A DNA stretch of 10,839 bases, from assembly GCA_964478915.1 (NCBI GenBank), contig CAYZKG010000096.1, positions 1 through 10,839 of the forward strand, read 5' to 3'. The number at the start of each line of letters is the position of its first letter. Within the stretch, counting starts at the first letter, position 1. The notes below the pieces were generated by a model that was given only the letters and a program-made list of their open reading frames with translations, had not been told where the DNA came from and searched no databases. Of the stretch, positions 1-5,199 are shown piece after piece. The stretch comes from CAYJUM01 sp964478915. GTDB taxonomy: Bacteria; Nitrospirota; Nitrospiria; Nitrospirales; Nitrospiraceae. The position numbers and the translations under genes are program-made.

Positions 1-230
1 CCTGCTTCATCGGTGATCAGCGGAACGCCAGACTCTTCGATATGGTTCCGCTCCCGGTACACCTGACGCGGAGTGATCCCGAATTCCTGGGCCAGCTCGC
101 TGGTGGTCATGGAGCGGGACGCCAGCATGCGAATCATGCGGATCAGCCGTGCGGCTTGGCTAAAGCGCTTCGGCCGCCGTCCGAGCCGTTTTGCTGTTTT
201 GTTGGCGTCTATGCGATCTTGCTTAGCCAC
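1..230 (-). CDS. WYL-type HTH transcriptional regulator, N-terminal part (cut by left edge)
   Basis: The minus-strand reading frame from a GTG at 230 stays open to the window edge (76 codons). After a basic N-terminus (about residues 13-25, rich in Lys/Arg) comes a winged-helix domain of the HTH_11/DeoR type seen in YafY/WYL regulators. The helix-turn-helix core reads MTTSELAQEFGITPRQVYRE, followed by a segment ending in ESGVPLITDE, which is the usual lead into the wing before a WYL ligand-binding domain. The WYL part itself lies outside the window, so the family call rests on the HTH alone. The start is uncertain: GTG at 230 has no clear ribosome binding site, an in-frame GTG lies further upstream near 257, and an in-frame ATG at 137 begins MIRMLA. 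A perfect -35 hexamer (TTGACA, minus strand, 267-262) lies just upstream, but its -10 partner is poor. Such regulators often control defence, DNA-repair or catabolic genes; no target can be named here. Confidence 0.65.
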   Translation of the reverse strand, partial: MAKQDRIDANKTAKRLGRRPKRFSQAARLIRMIRMLASRSMTTSELAQEFGITPRQVYRERNHIEESGVPLITDEA

Positions 231-277
231 CGGTCGGGATGCTGACGCGGAAGGGTACACTTGTCAAGCGTGACTGA

Positions 278-628
278 TCACTCATTGCGCTTCCTACGAA
301 AGAGCCAGGAGAGATAGAAGCCGGTGACTGCAATCGTGACCAGCTCGATCGCCAGCAGCAGCCGGCTGACCACCCCAGATTCGGGCGGGCTCAGGATGAA
401 GTAGAAGCCCAAAAATTCGGGAGGCTGCCCCGGCGGCGATTCATACGGGGGGAACAGCAGCGCCAGGAGCAGCACGGCCACCATCACGTACAGGACCCGC
501 ACGTTCATCTCCTCAGCCGCCGGACCTGCCGGCGGCTTCGAGGCGGGCCCGATGACCAGCCGTCCGCACCGGGTGCAGAACCGGCTCTCGTCGGGGAGTT
601 CCTGACCGCAGTGGTGACAGAGCTTCAT
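278..628 (-). CDS. Small zinc-ribbon protein with two predicted membrane segments
   Basis: A 116-aa protein if started at the ATG at 628 (MKLCHHCGQEL); an upstream in-frame ATG at 676 would add 16 residues with no zinc-ribbon character. Residues 4-21 form a CxxC-x11-CxxC zinc ribbon (LCHHCGQEL then RFCTRCGRL), typical of small zinc_ribbon_2 type proteins. After a Pro/Ala-rich linker come two hydrophobic stretches: about residues 43-60 (VRVLYVMVAVLLLALLF) and about 88-110 (LLLAIELVTIAVTGFYLSWL), ending in basic RRKRNE. It is probably an inner-membrane protein with a cytoplasmic metal-binding head. The function is unknown. A truncated paralogue lies at 2475-2636 in the same orientation and shares the ribbon and the AEEMNV motif just before the first membrane segment. 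The gene ends about 50 nt upstream of the partial regulator on the same strand and could be cotranscribed with it. Confidence 0.65.
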   Translation of the reverse strand: MKLCHHCGQELPDESRFCTRCGRLVIGPASKPPAGPAAEEMNVRVLYVMVAVLLLALLFPPYESPPGQPPEFLGFYFILSPPESGVVSRLLLAIELVTIAVTGFYLSWLFRRKRNE

Positions 629-814
629 GACCCAGCTTGGATGTGCCGAACCGAGCACAAGGGTACAGCCGATCATGCTCGGATTCCAGCCACGACACCT
701 ATGCGCAGGTGGTCCTGACCGGACTCCCTTGGAAAGACCGACGGTGGGCTCGCATGAGAAGGCTGATTGGTATAGAATAGCCTACCTGCGCCAGGACTCG
801 TTTGAGGAAGATCA

Positions 815-1189
815 ATGCCGTCACGAACGCGATATCCGAAGACCAGTCAGCAAGCCAGCAGACGGCGAGGGCGCTCAGCGGAGGTTCCGAGGATCGTGGT
901 GGCCGAGCCTCGCTTGACAATTCTGCTGGGCAAGGACAACGGATCCTTCTGCGCCAAGTGCCCTGAATTGGATCTAGTCACGCAACTGCCGTCCGCCGAC
1001 GCAGCCCTCGCGGACCTGCTGGAGGCCATGCGGGACTATGCTGCGGAATACCTCCGGGACCGCGACCTCTATGCTCGCAGTCCGAATCGAGCCCACCACC
1101 TGCCTTATGTCGAAGCCATCGCGGCGTGCAAGACCGATTGGGACCTGCGGTCCCTGATCGAGATTCAGCATGGCTTCGTTCACCTATGA
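815..1189 (+). CDS. HicB-like antitoxin
   Basis: A 124-aa protein. The ATG at 815 is preceded by a good ribosome binding site (GAGGA, about 7 nt spacing). A TATAGAAT-like -10 lies at 771-778, but no convincing -35 was found. The first 30 residues are basic and probably disordered. From about residue 33 the sequence has the HicB/UPF0150 pattern: a strand (RLTILLGKDNG), a second strand carrying CPELDLVTQL, then a helix (ADAALADLLEAMRDYAAEYL). This is the partial RNase-H fold of HicB antitoxins. A C-terminal tail with SPNRAHHLPYVEAI follows, and I see no separate HTH or ribbon-helix-helix domain. The gene overlaps the start of a broken hicA (1170-1315), in antitoxin-then-toxin order. In this family the antitoxin binds and neutralises the HicA mRNA interferase; here the partner is decayed, so this is probably an orphan antitoxin. 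GTG codons at 896 and 899 are possible shorter starts but have weaker signals. Confidence 0.6.
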   Translation: MPSRTRYPKTSQQASRRRGRSAEVPRIVVAEPRLTILLGKDNGSFCAKCPELDLVTQLPSADAALADLLEAMRDYAAEYLRDRDLYARSPNRAHHLPYVEAIAACKTDWDLRSLIEIQHGFVHL

Positions 1190-1315
1190 TGACTTCCGCA
1201 AGTCACTATCACCCACCAGCACAAGCGCGATGTCCCCAAGTGGCTGTTCCATGAAATGCTACGGCAGGCCGGGCTGAGCCGCGACGAGTTTGTGCGGTTG
1301 CTGCGAGGGGCGTAG
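1170..1315 (+). pseudogene. hicA-like mRNA interferase remnant, internally deleted and frameshifted
   Basis: An ATG at 1170, overlapping the hicB end, opens MASFTYDDFRK, the usual N-terminal start of this HicA subfamily. The frame then loses similarity. In another frame, from about 1202, the text reads VTITHQHKRDVPKWLFHEML and continues RQAGLSRDEFVRLLRGA to a TAG at 1313-1315, which is the C-terminal half of HicA. HicA proteins are usually 60-90 residues with a dsRBD-like fold and a catalytic His in the middle. The region between the two parts is missing and the two halves are out of frame, so no working toxin can be made. The last 75 bp belong to an 88-bp repeat found again at 2358-2445. The breakpoint is near 1200. 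The family call comes from the characteristic HQHKRDVPKWLFHEMLRQAG stretch and from the adjacent HicB-like gene. Confidence 0.6.
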
Positions 1316-1328
1316 CGGTTTGGCTCGG
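1241..1328 (+). repeat. 88-bp direct repeat, copy 1 (hicA 3' end plus 13 bp beyond the stop)
   Basis: Begins TGGCTGTTCCATGAAATGCT and ends GCGGTTTGGCTCGG. It matches 2358-2445 at 86 of 88 positions; the only difference is GG versus AC just before the stop codon region. The repeat ends exactly where an amidinotransferase-like fragment starts (1329). Confidence 0.9.
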
Positions 1329-1424
1329 CGGGAGGAGGTCGGCTACACCGTCCATCCCGTCGAGCTGGATGAATTCATGAAGTCCGGCGGCTCGGCCAAA
1401 TGCCTCACGCTGGCGCTCGACTGA
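1329..1424 (+). pseudogene. C-terminal fragment of an amidinotransferase / dimethylargininase-type protein
   Basis: The frame from 1329 reads REEVGYTVHPVELDEFMKSG and goes on GSAKCLTLALD to a TGA at 1422-1424. This matches the C-terminal end of the guanidine-modifying (DDAH / arginine deiminase-related) family. There a GY-x-V-x-PV strand is followed by an EF-x-K-x-GGS-x-(R/K)-C-LTL stretch, and the cysteine is the catalytic nucleophile. Only about 31 codons remain; nothing of the N-terminal propeller is present upstream, where the 88-bp repeat begins instead. There is no start codon or ribosome binding site of its own. A second, different remnant of the same family lies at 2240-2336. The family call is from motif memory without a search. 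Confidence 0.5.
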
Positions 1425-1475
1425 ATGGGAGGCGTCCCGCGTGAAGCGTGAAGCGTTCGCGAGATACGAGCGTGA

Positions 1476-1886
1476 TCAGGGAAGCAGTGAGAACCGGCCA
1501 ACTCGGGAAGGCCGGTAAACCTCAAAGTCACGGCGGTCCAGGGTGAAAATCCGACGCAGCTTTTCCCGCTCGGCGACTCGGACCAGGCTGGCGTCGGCCA
1601 GATCCATTGGGTGATCTCGATACTTTTTCATCAGCTCTCGAATTCGGGGAACATCACGCTCATCTAACGGCAGCAGTCGCAGGGCTTCCGTCTCCACCAT
1701 TTCCCAGAGGGCCTCCTGCGCGTCCCAGGAGAAACGCAGGAGATACATCGCCTCGGTGAAGACCGGCCAGATGGTGACCAGCGGATCCCGGATGGACAGG
1801 AGTGCTTCTCGGCAGACATCATGATGAGGATCACTTCGATCCAACAAGGCAATCAAAGGTCCGGCGTCAACGAGAACGGCGGGCAC
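1476..1886 (-). CDS. vapC: PIN-domain ribonuclease toxin (VapC-like)
   Basis: A 136-aa protein with a GTG start at 1886, overlapping the end of the antitoxin gene by 20 nt. It has the PIN fold signature: VDAGPLIALLDRSD at residues 6-19 (first Asp), an acidic residue in the FTEAMYLL segment, Asp in MDLADASLV and a final acidic LDRRDFEVYRP. All four metal-binding acidic positions therefore appear to be present and the enzyme looks intact. Length is normal for VapC (130-140 aa). Such toxins cleave RNA (tRNA, rRNA or mRNA) when released from VapB. The GTG start sits inside the 3' end of vapB with AAAAGG just upstream, consistent with translational coupling that keeps antitoxin ahead of toxin. The module is flanked by hicA and amidinotransferase debris on the opposite strand. 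Confidence 0.85.
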   Translation of the reverse strand: MPAVLVDAGPLIALLDRSDPHHDVCREALLSIRDPLVTIWPVFTEAMYLLRFSWDAQEALWEMVETEALRLLPLDERDVPRIRELMKKYRDHPMDLADASLVRVAEREKLRRIFTLDRRDFEVYRPSRVGRFSLLP

Positions 1887-2139
1887 GTGCCTTTTCCCGT
1901 AAGAGCAGGGCGAACTTCTCTCCGGTCCTCTCGGAAAGCCTAGCCCCTCCGCTATTCACACAGCCGATCAGGTGAGCGATCAAGTCATACGGACTTTTCG
2001 CCTGCCCCCCGGCATGTATCTGCTGCGCCAGGACTCCGATAGCTTCGCGCACCACTTCCGACTTCGTTCGTCCCCTTCTTTTCGCCAGGCGCGTGACCAA
2101 TCGCTCAGTCTTCGCATCCAGCCGCACACTCATCGGCAT
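1867..2139 (-). CDS. vapB: Ribbon-helix-helix antitoxin (VapB-like)
   Basis: A 90-aa protein. The ATG at 2139 (MPMSVRLD) is chosen because GGGAGGT lies 7 nt upstream; a GTG at 2148 falls inside that ribosome binding site and an ATG at 2133 is too far from it. Residues 3-45 have the ribbon-helix-helix pattern: a strand SVRLDAKTERLV, helix LVTRLAKRRG, then TKSEVVREAIGVLA. The C-terminal half (SPYDLIAHLIGCVNSGGARL) would be the toxin-binding tail. In such pairs the antitoxin binds VapC and represses its own promoter. Upstream, a short inverted repeat GTGTA-N-TACAC (2171-2181) overlaps a plausible -10 and could be the operator. Gene order is antitoxin then toxin, with a 20-nt overlap. Confidence 0.8.
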   Translation of the reverse strand: MPMSVRLDAKTERLVTRLAKRRGRTKSEVVREAIGVLAQQIHAGGQAKSPYDLIAHLIGCVNSGGARLSERTGEKFALLLREKARARRSR

Positions 2140-2170
2140 GAGCCGCACCTCCCTTGTCTGTATGACGCAA

Positions 2171-2181
2171 GTGTACTACAC
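2171..2181 (-). promoter_or_regulatory. Candidate vapBC operator / promoter
   Basis: An 11-bp inverted repeat (GTGTA, one base, TACAC) lies 32 nt upstream of the vapB ATG. On the minus strand it overlaps a possible -10 (TGTAGT, 2180-2175), 16 bp downstream of a weak -35 (TTGTTG, 2202-2197). Placement over the promoter is what is expected of ribbon-helix-helix autorepression. The site is short and could be chance. Confidence 0.35.
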
Positions 2182-2239
2182 AACCCCGGGAAGCCTCAAC
2201 AATGTGTCTTTCTCCACCGCACTTTCAGGAACGCGGCTC

Positions 2240-2336
2240 GGAGGGACCGGCTGCTGGTGGTTCCGGAGCGCAATGCGCTGCGGTTCGCAAGACCGTGCGG
2301 CTGCTGAAAGAGACGGGCTACGCCGTGCATCCGGTT
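2240..2336 (+). pseudogene. Second amidinotransferase / dimethylargininase-type remnant, frameshifted
   Basis: In one frame 2240-2285 reads RRDRLLVVPERNALRFA, which resembles the family segment ending ALRFACNAV. A shift of frame then gives KTVRLLKETGYAVHPV (2289-2336), which resembles the later segment ending GYTVHPV in the fragment at 1329-1424. The roughly 20 residues expected between these segments are missing, so the gene carries an internal deletion with frameshift. It is then cut off by the hicA-derived repeat that starts at 2358. The GYxVHPV coding stretch differs from the other fragment at several third positions, so these look like remnants of two diverged genes and not of one recently split gene. 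Confidence 0.4.
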
Positions 2337-2357
2337 CACTCGTCACCCATTCCGGTG

Positions 2358-2445
2358 TGGCTGTTCCATGAAATGCTACGGCAGGCCGGGCTGAGCCGCG
2401 ACGAGTTTGTGCGGTTGCTGCGAGACGCGTAGCGGTTTGGCTCGG
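2358..2445 (+). repeat. 88-bp direct repeat, copy 2 (hicA 3' end plus 13 bp beyond the stop)
   Basis: Matches 1241-1328 at 86/88 positions. It encodes WLFHEMLRQAGLSRDEFVRL followed by LRDA and a TAG stop at 2430-2432. Upstream the sequence continues in the same frame into amidinotransferase-like debris, making an accidental chimeric open frame. No hicB or hicA N-terminus is found beside this copy. Confidence 0.9.
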
Positions 2446-2474
2446 TTGCTTAAGCGCGAATGCCGGCCACCTTG

Positions 2475-2636
2475 TTAGGCTGCTTCTGAGAGGATCGTGA
2501 CATTCATCTCTTCGGCCTGCCGCGCGGGTGACAGGCCAAGCCTCTGGCTGTCCGCTGTTACGACGGCCCGTCCGCAGCGGATGCAAAACCTGGCGGCATC
2601 ATCCAGTTCCTGACCGCACGTCTCGCAAGCCTTCAT
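2475..2636 (-). pseudogene. Truncated zinc-ribbon protein, paralogue of the gene at 278-628
   Basis: The ATG at 2636 has a good ribosome binding site (GAGGG, 7 nt spacing) and opens a 53-codon frame: MKACETCGQELDDAARFCIR, then CGRAVV, a linker and AEEMNVTILSEAA. It keeps the CxxC-x11-CxxC zinc ribbon of the gene at 278-628 and the shared AEEMNV motif. It diverges exactly where that protein enters its first membrane segment and then stops, so both membrane helices are missing. A free 53-aa zinc-ribbon peptide could still be made, so a functional small protein cannot be excluded. The intact start signals next to a truncated body favour a recently broken gene. It is divergent from gpsA, with about 147 nt between the two start codons. 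Confidence 0.55.
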
Positions 2637-2722
2637 CACATTACCCTCAAGAATAGACGTACGGTACTGCCAACGGCACTGTGAATTCAGTCTTCTCTCT
2701 TTTATCGGTGATACCGGTTCGT

Positions 2723-2752
2723 TTGACACTGTCACGGAGGGGTTCCTATAAT
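2723..2752 (+). promoter_or_regulatory. Consensus sigma70 promoter for gpsA-larB
   Basis: TTGACA (2723-2728) and TATAAT (2747-2752) both match the consensus perfectly with an 18-bp spacer. Transcription would begin near 2759, giving a leader of about 25 nt before the TTG start of gpsA at 2784. This is the strongest promoter-like site in the window and implies constitutive expression. Confidence 0.8.
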
Positions 2753-2783
2753 CCGGCGCCCATAGCCACCAGAGGCGAAGCGA

Positions 2784-3827
2784 TTGAGCCAAGGGAATGA
2801 ATTCAGAAAAATCGCGGTGATCGGAGCCGGGGCGTGGGGCACGACCCTGGCTCGGCTATTGGCTGGCAAAGAGCTGGATGTTCGGCTCTGGGCGTACGAG
2901 CGCGAGGTGGTGGAGAGCGTCCGGCACAAGCGCGAGAATACCGTGTTTCTCCCCGGTATCACCTTGCCGACCTCGGTGACCCCGACGAACTCTTTGCCGG
3001 AGGCGGTGCAAGGCAGCGACCTGCTGCTGTTCGTGGTGCCATCCCACGCCGCTCGCTCCGTATTAAAGCAGCTTGCTCCGCTCCTCTCTGCTCCTGTCCC
3101 GGTGGTCAGCGGGACGAAAGGAATCGAGGAAGAGACGCTCAAGCTGATGTCCGAGGTGCTCTGCGAGACCTTGCCGGTCCAGATGCACAGGGCGATTGCC
3201 GTGCTCTCCGGTCCGAGTTTCGCGGTCGAGGTCTGCCGAGAGCGGCCTACCGCGGTGTCCTTGGCCGGCCAGGATGCCAAGCTGGTTCATCAGCTCCAAG
3301 CCCTCTTCATGACGCCGTACTTCCGGGTGTATGCGGGGACCGATCTCATCGGTGTGCAGTTGGGCGGGGCGCTGAAGAACGTCATGGCGCTGGCCAGCGG
3401 TATCGTAGACGGGCTGGAGCTGGGGCACAACGCCCGCGCTGCGCTGATCACCAGAGGACTCGCCGAGATGATCCGGCTGGGCCGCGCGATGGGAGCGGAC
3501 CCGTGGACGTTTTATGGGCTATCCGGATTGGGCGATCTCGTCTTGACCTGCACCGGCCCCCTCAGCCGAAACTATACGGTGGGCGTGCGGCTCGGCAAAG
3601 GCGAGAAACTCGAAGACATCCTCCGAGGCTTCCATGCGGTCGTCGAAGGCGTTCGAACGTCGCGCGCGGCAGCCGGGCTTGCCGACCGGCTTGGCGTAGA
3701 CATGCCGATCGTGCGCCAGGTCTGCGCGGTGCTGTTCGATGGAAAATCGCCCCGACAGGCCGCGAGCGAGCTGATGGAACGGGCACCGCGAGACGAGATG
3801 GATCCCCATGGACCAACAGCGGCTTAA
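2784..3827 (+). CDS. gpsA: NAD(P)H-dependent glycerol-3-phosphate dehydrogenase
   Basis: A cytoplasmic 347-aa enzyme that reduces dihydroxyacetone phosphate to sn-glycerol-3-phosphate, the backbone for phospholipid synthesis. The start is a TTG at 2784 with GAGG 8 nt upstream; no in-frame ATG lies nearby. The N-terminal Rossmann domain begins with GAGAWGTTLA (residues 14-23). Family hallmarks follow: GTKGIEEET with Lys112, LSGPSFAVEV (141-150) and GALKNVMALASGIVDGLELG (195-214) with the catalytic Lys198. Next come GLSGLGDLVLTCTGPLSRN (245-263), where the Ser-Arg-Asn holds the substrate phosphate, and VEGVRTS near 288-294. Length is normal for GpsA (330-350 aa). The last 20 nt overlap larB, so the two are probably cotranscribed from the consensus promoter at 2723-2752. 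All key motifs look intact. Confidence 0.96.
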   Translation: MSQGNEFRKIAVIGAGAWGTTLARLLAGKELDVRLWAYEREVVESVRHKRENTVFLPGITLPTSVTPTNSLPEAVQGSDLLLFVVPSHAARSVLKQLAPLLSAPVPVVSGTKGIEEETLKLMSEVLCETLPVQMHRAIAVLSGPSFAVEVCRERPTAVSLAGQDAKLVHQLQALFMTPYFRVYAGTDLIGVQLGGALKNVMALASGIVDGLELGHNARAALITRGLAEMIRLGRAMGADPWTFYGLSGLGDLVLTCTGPLSRNYTVGVRLGKGEKLEDILRGFHAVVEGVRTSRAAAGLADRLGVDMPIVRQVCAVLFDGKSPRQAASELMERAPRDEMDPHGPTAA

Positions 3828-4578
3828 GAATCTCCTGACCAACCTGAAACAGGGCAAGGCCAGCGTCGCGGACGCCATGCGCCGTTTACGGGCGCTGCCG
3901 TATGAGGACCTGGGGTTTGCGGCGGTGGACCATCACCGATCTCTGCGGCAAGGCTTTCCGGAGGTGATTTTCTGCGAAGGAAAAACCCAGGCCCAGGTGC
4001 TGGGCATTGCCAGAAAACTGCTGAAGAAGGGCGGCCCGCTGCTGGCGACCCGAGCGGACCCGCCGATGGCGCGGGCCCTTGCGCGGCTGGACCGGCGCGC
4101 GGTGTACCACGAATCGGCGCGGGCCGTCGTCATCCGCAGCCGCAGGTCTCGCGCCCTCGGGGATGTGCTGGTGGTCACCGCCGGGACTGCGGACATCCCG
4201 GTCGCGGAGGAGGCCCGCGTGACGGCGGAGACGATGGGCAGTCGCGTCGAGACCGTGTTCGATGTCGGCGTGGCCGGCATCCATCGGGTGCTGGACCGCC
4301 ACGAGCGCTTGCGGCGGGCCCGGGTCATCGTGGTCGTGGCCGGCATGGACGGTGTCCTGCCGAGTGTGGTCGGCGGGCTGGTGGAGTGCCCCGTCGTGGC
4401 GGTCCCCACGAGTCGGGGCTATGGCGCGAGCTTCGGGGGTCTTGCGGCGCTGCTGACGATGCTCAATTCCTGCGCTGCTGGTGTCGCGGTCGTGAACATT
4501 GACAACGGCTTCGGGGCCGGATGTCTGGCGCACCGGATCAATGTTCTCGGCGAGGCGCCGAGAGGCACGAGGCGATAG
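3808..4578 (+). CDS. larB: LarB, pyridinium-3,5-biscarboxylic acid mononucleotide synthase
   Basis: A 256-aa protein that carboxylates and hydrolyses nicotinic acid adenine dinucleotide, the first step of nickel-pincer nucleotide cofactor synthesis. Hallmarks are DHHRSLRQGFPEVIFCEGKT (41-60), VVTAGTADIPVAEEA (122-136), then VVVAGMDGVLPSVVGGLVEC (175-194) and VPTSRGYGASFGGLAALLTM (199-218). The NSCAAGVAVVNIDNGFGAG stretch (220-238) contains Cys222, likely the conserved cysteine reported to form an adduct with the pyridine ring in the Lactobacillus enzyme. The C-terminal half is related to PurE carboxylases. The ATG at 3808 lies inside the gpsA 3' end and has only a weak ribosome binding site, suggesting coupling to gpsA translation. 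The partner larC lies about 0.8 kb downstream, beyond a convergent gene. LarE is not in the window. Confidence 0.93.
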   Translation: MDQQRLKNLLTNLKQGKASVADAMRRLRALPYEDLGFAAVDHHRSLRQGFPEVIFCEGKTQAQVLGIARKLLKKGGPLLATRADPPMARALARLDRRAVYHESARAVVIRSRRSRALGDVLVVTAGTADIPVAEEARVTAETMGSRVETVFDVGVAGIHRVLDRHERLRRARVIVVVAGMDGVLPSVVGGLVECPVVAVPTSRGYGASFGGLAALLTMLNSCAAGVAVVNIDNGFGAGCLAHRINVLGEAPRGTRR

Positions 4579-4647
4579 GCCCGAGGCACTGGGCGGGGAT
4601 GCGAAAATGTTTATGGTCTCGCGCCCCGTGCCCCGAGCCTCGTGCCC
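4563..4647. terminator. Long imperfect inverted repeat between convergent genes (possible bidirectional terminator)
   Basis: GGCACGAGGC (4564-4573) is perfectly complementary to GCCTCGTGCC (4637-4646). Inside these arms, GCCCGAGGCACTGGGCGGGG (4579-4598) pairs imperfectly with the stretch at 4621-4638, leaving a loop with AAAATGTTTATGG. The structure overlaps the larB stop and ends about 10 nt before the stop of the opposing gene at 4657. No long T-run follows on either strand, so intrinsic termination is plausible but not typical. Confidence 0.4.
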
Positions 4648-4656
4648 CTTGCCTAT

Positions 4657-5199
4657 TTATTCCACTTCCAGGATGCCGCGCTTCGTCCAGGACACCATGT
4701 GCGTTCGGGGACCGTTCTCTCCCATCACCAGGAGCTTGGCCCTCACCTCGTAGCTGTATTTCCCGCTGCTGACCTGCTGCTTGGTCTGGTCGGTCCCGTC
4801 CCAGGTGAGCCGCATGAGCGTGGTCGGGCGGCTGCCTCTGTCCGCTGCGGGCTCTTCTTCCGCCCCCGTCGGCTGGACGGGTTGCCGCGCGGAAAGGAAC
4901 CGCATCGAGCGCTTCGAGGGGGAGCTGATGAGGGAGGACACTTCGAGGAGGGTTGCGCCGTCAAGATCCTTGGGGAGCTCGACCTCGATCGAGAAGTCGA
5001 GGGAGCCCTTGGATGGTGAATAGGGCAAGGGGGTCAGCGTGACGGTGACGATGCGCAATGGAGGAGGGAGCGAAGGAGGATTGCGTTTGCGCTTGGCGTC
5101 GCTTGTTGCCGGATGGACAAGAGCCACCGAGAGCAAGACCGTGAGTACGAGCGCACCCCGCCTCTGCGCTCGCTTCTGTGAAACTGCGACAGCACCCAT
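4657..5199 (-). CDS. Predicted exported protein with FlgD-Ig-like C-terminus, function unknown
   Basis: Started at the ATG at 5199 (MGAVAVSQ), the protein has 180 residues. An ATG at 5250 would add 17, but a TTGACA hexamer (minus strand, 5243-5238) inside that extension looks like a -35 element, and the shorter form gives a normal signal peptide. Neither start has a clear ribosome binding site. A basic QKRAQRRG is followed by a hydrophobic core (ALVLTVLLSVALVHPA) and a likely signal peptidase I site after SDA (about residue 35). The mature part starts basic and Pro-rich, then has LTPLPYSPSKGSLDFSIEVE, and near the C-terminus LTWDGTDQTKQQVSSGKYSY. The WDGxD...G.Y.Y pattern is typical of FlgD Ig-like / CARDB-like beta domains. 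It is probably a periplasmic beta-sandwich protein. It lies convergent to larB and breaks the larB-larC gene pair. Confidence 0.6.
   Translation of the reverse strand: MGAVAVSQKRAQRRGALVLTVLLSVALVHPATSDAKRKRNPPSLPPPLRIVTVTLTPLPYSPSKGSLDFSIEVELPKDLDGATLLEVSSLISSPSKRSMRFLSARQPVQPTGAEEEPAADRGSRPTTLMRLTWDGTDQTKQQVSSGKYSYEVRAKLLVMGENGPRTHMVSWTKRGILEVE

Noticed and set aside
1430..1475. GTGAAGCGTGAAGCG tandem at 1440-1454 as an origin or iteron.
   Set aside because: Only two short copies, no replication gene nearby; more likely the same class of short boundary repeats seen elsewhere in the window.
2202..2432. A 76-codon plus-strand frame ending in the HicA-like tail could be a novel small fusion protein.
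   Set aside because: Its first part is read out of frame through amidinotransferase debris and its end is the 88-bp repeat. It has no ribosome binding site at its ATG, so it is an accidental chimera.
2446..2500. GTTAGGC near 2474 resembles an integron attC core.
   Set aside because: No matching inverse core and no attC-like folded palindrome of the right length are seen, and there is no integrase; the heptamer alone is too short to mean anything.
2834..3838. Long open frame of 334 codons overlapping gpsA in another frame.
   Set aside because: Arg/Gly/Ala-rich composition typical of a shifted reading of a GC-rich gene; gpsA in the other frame has all family motifs.
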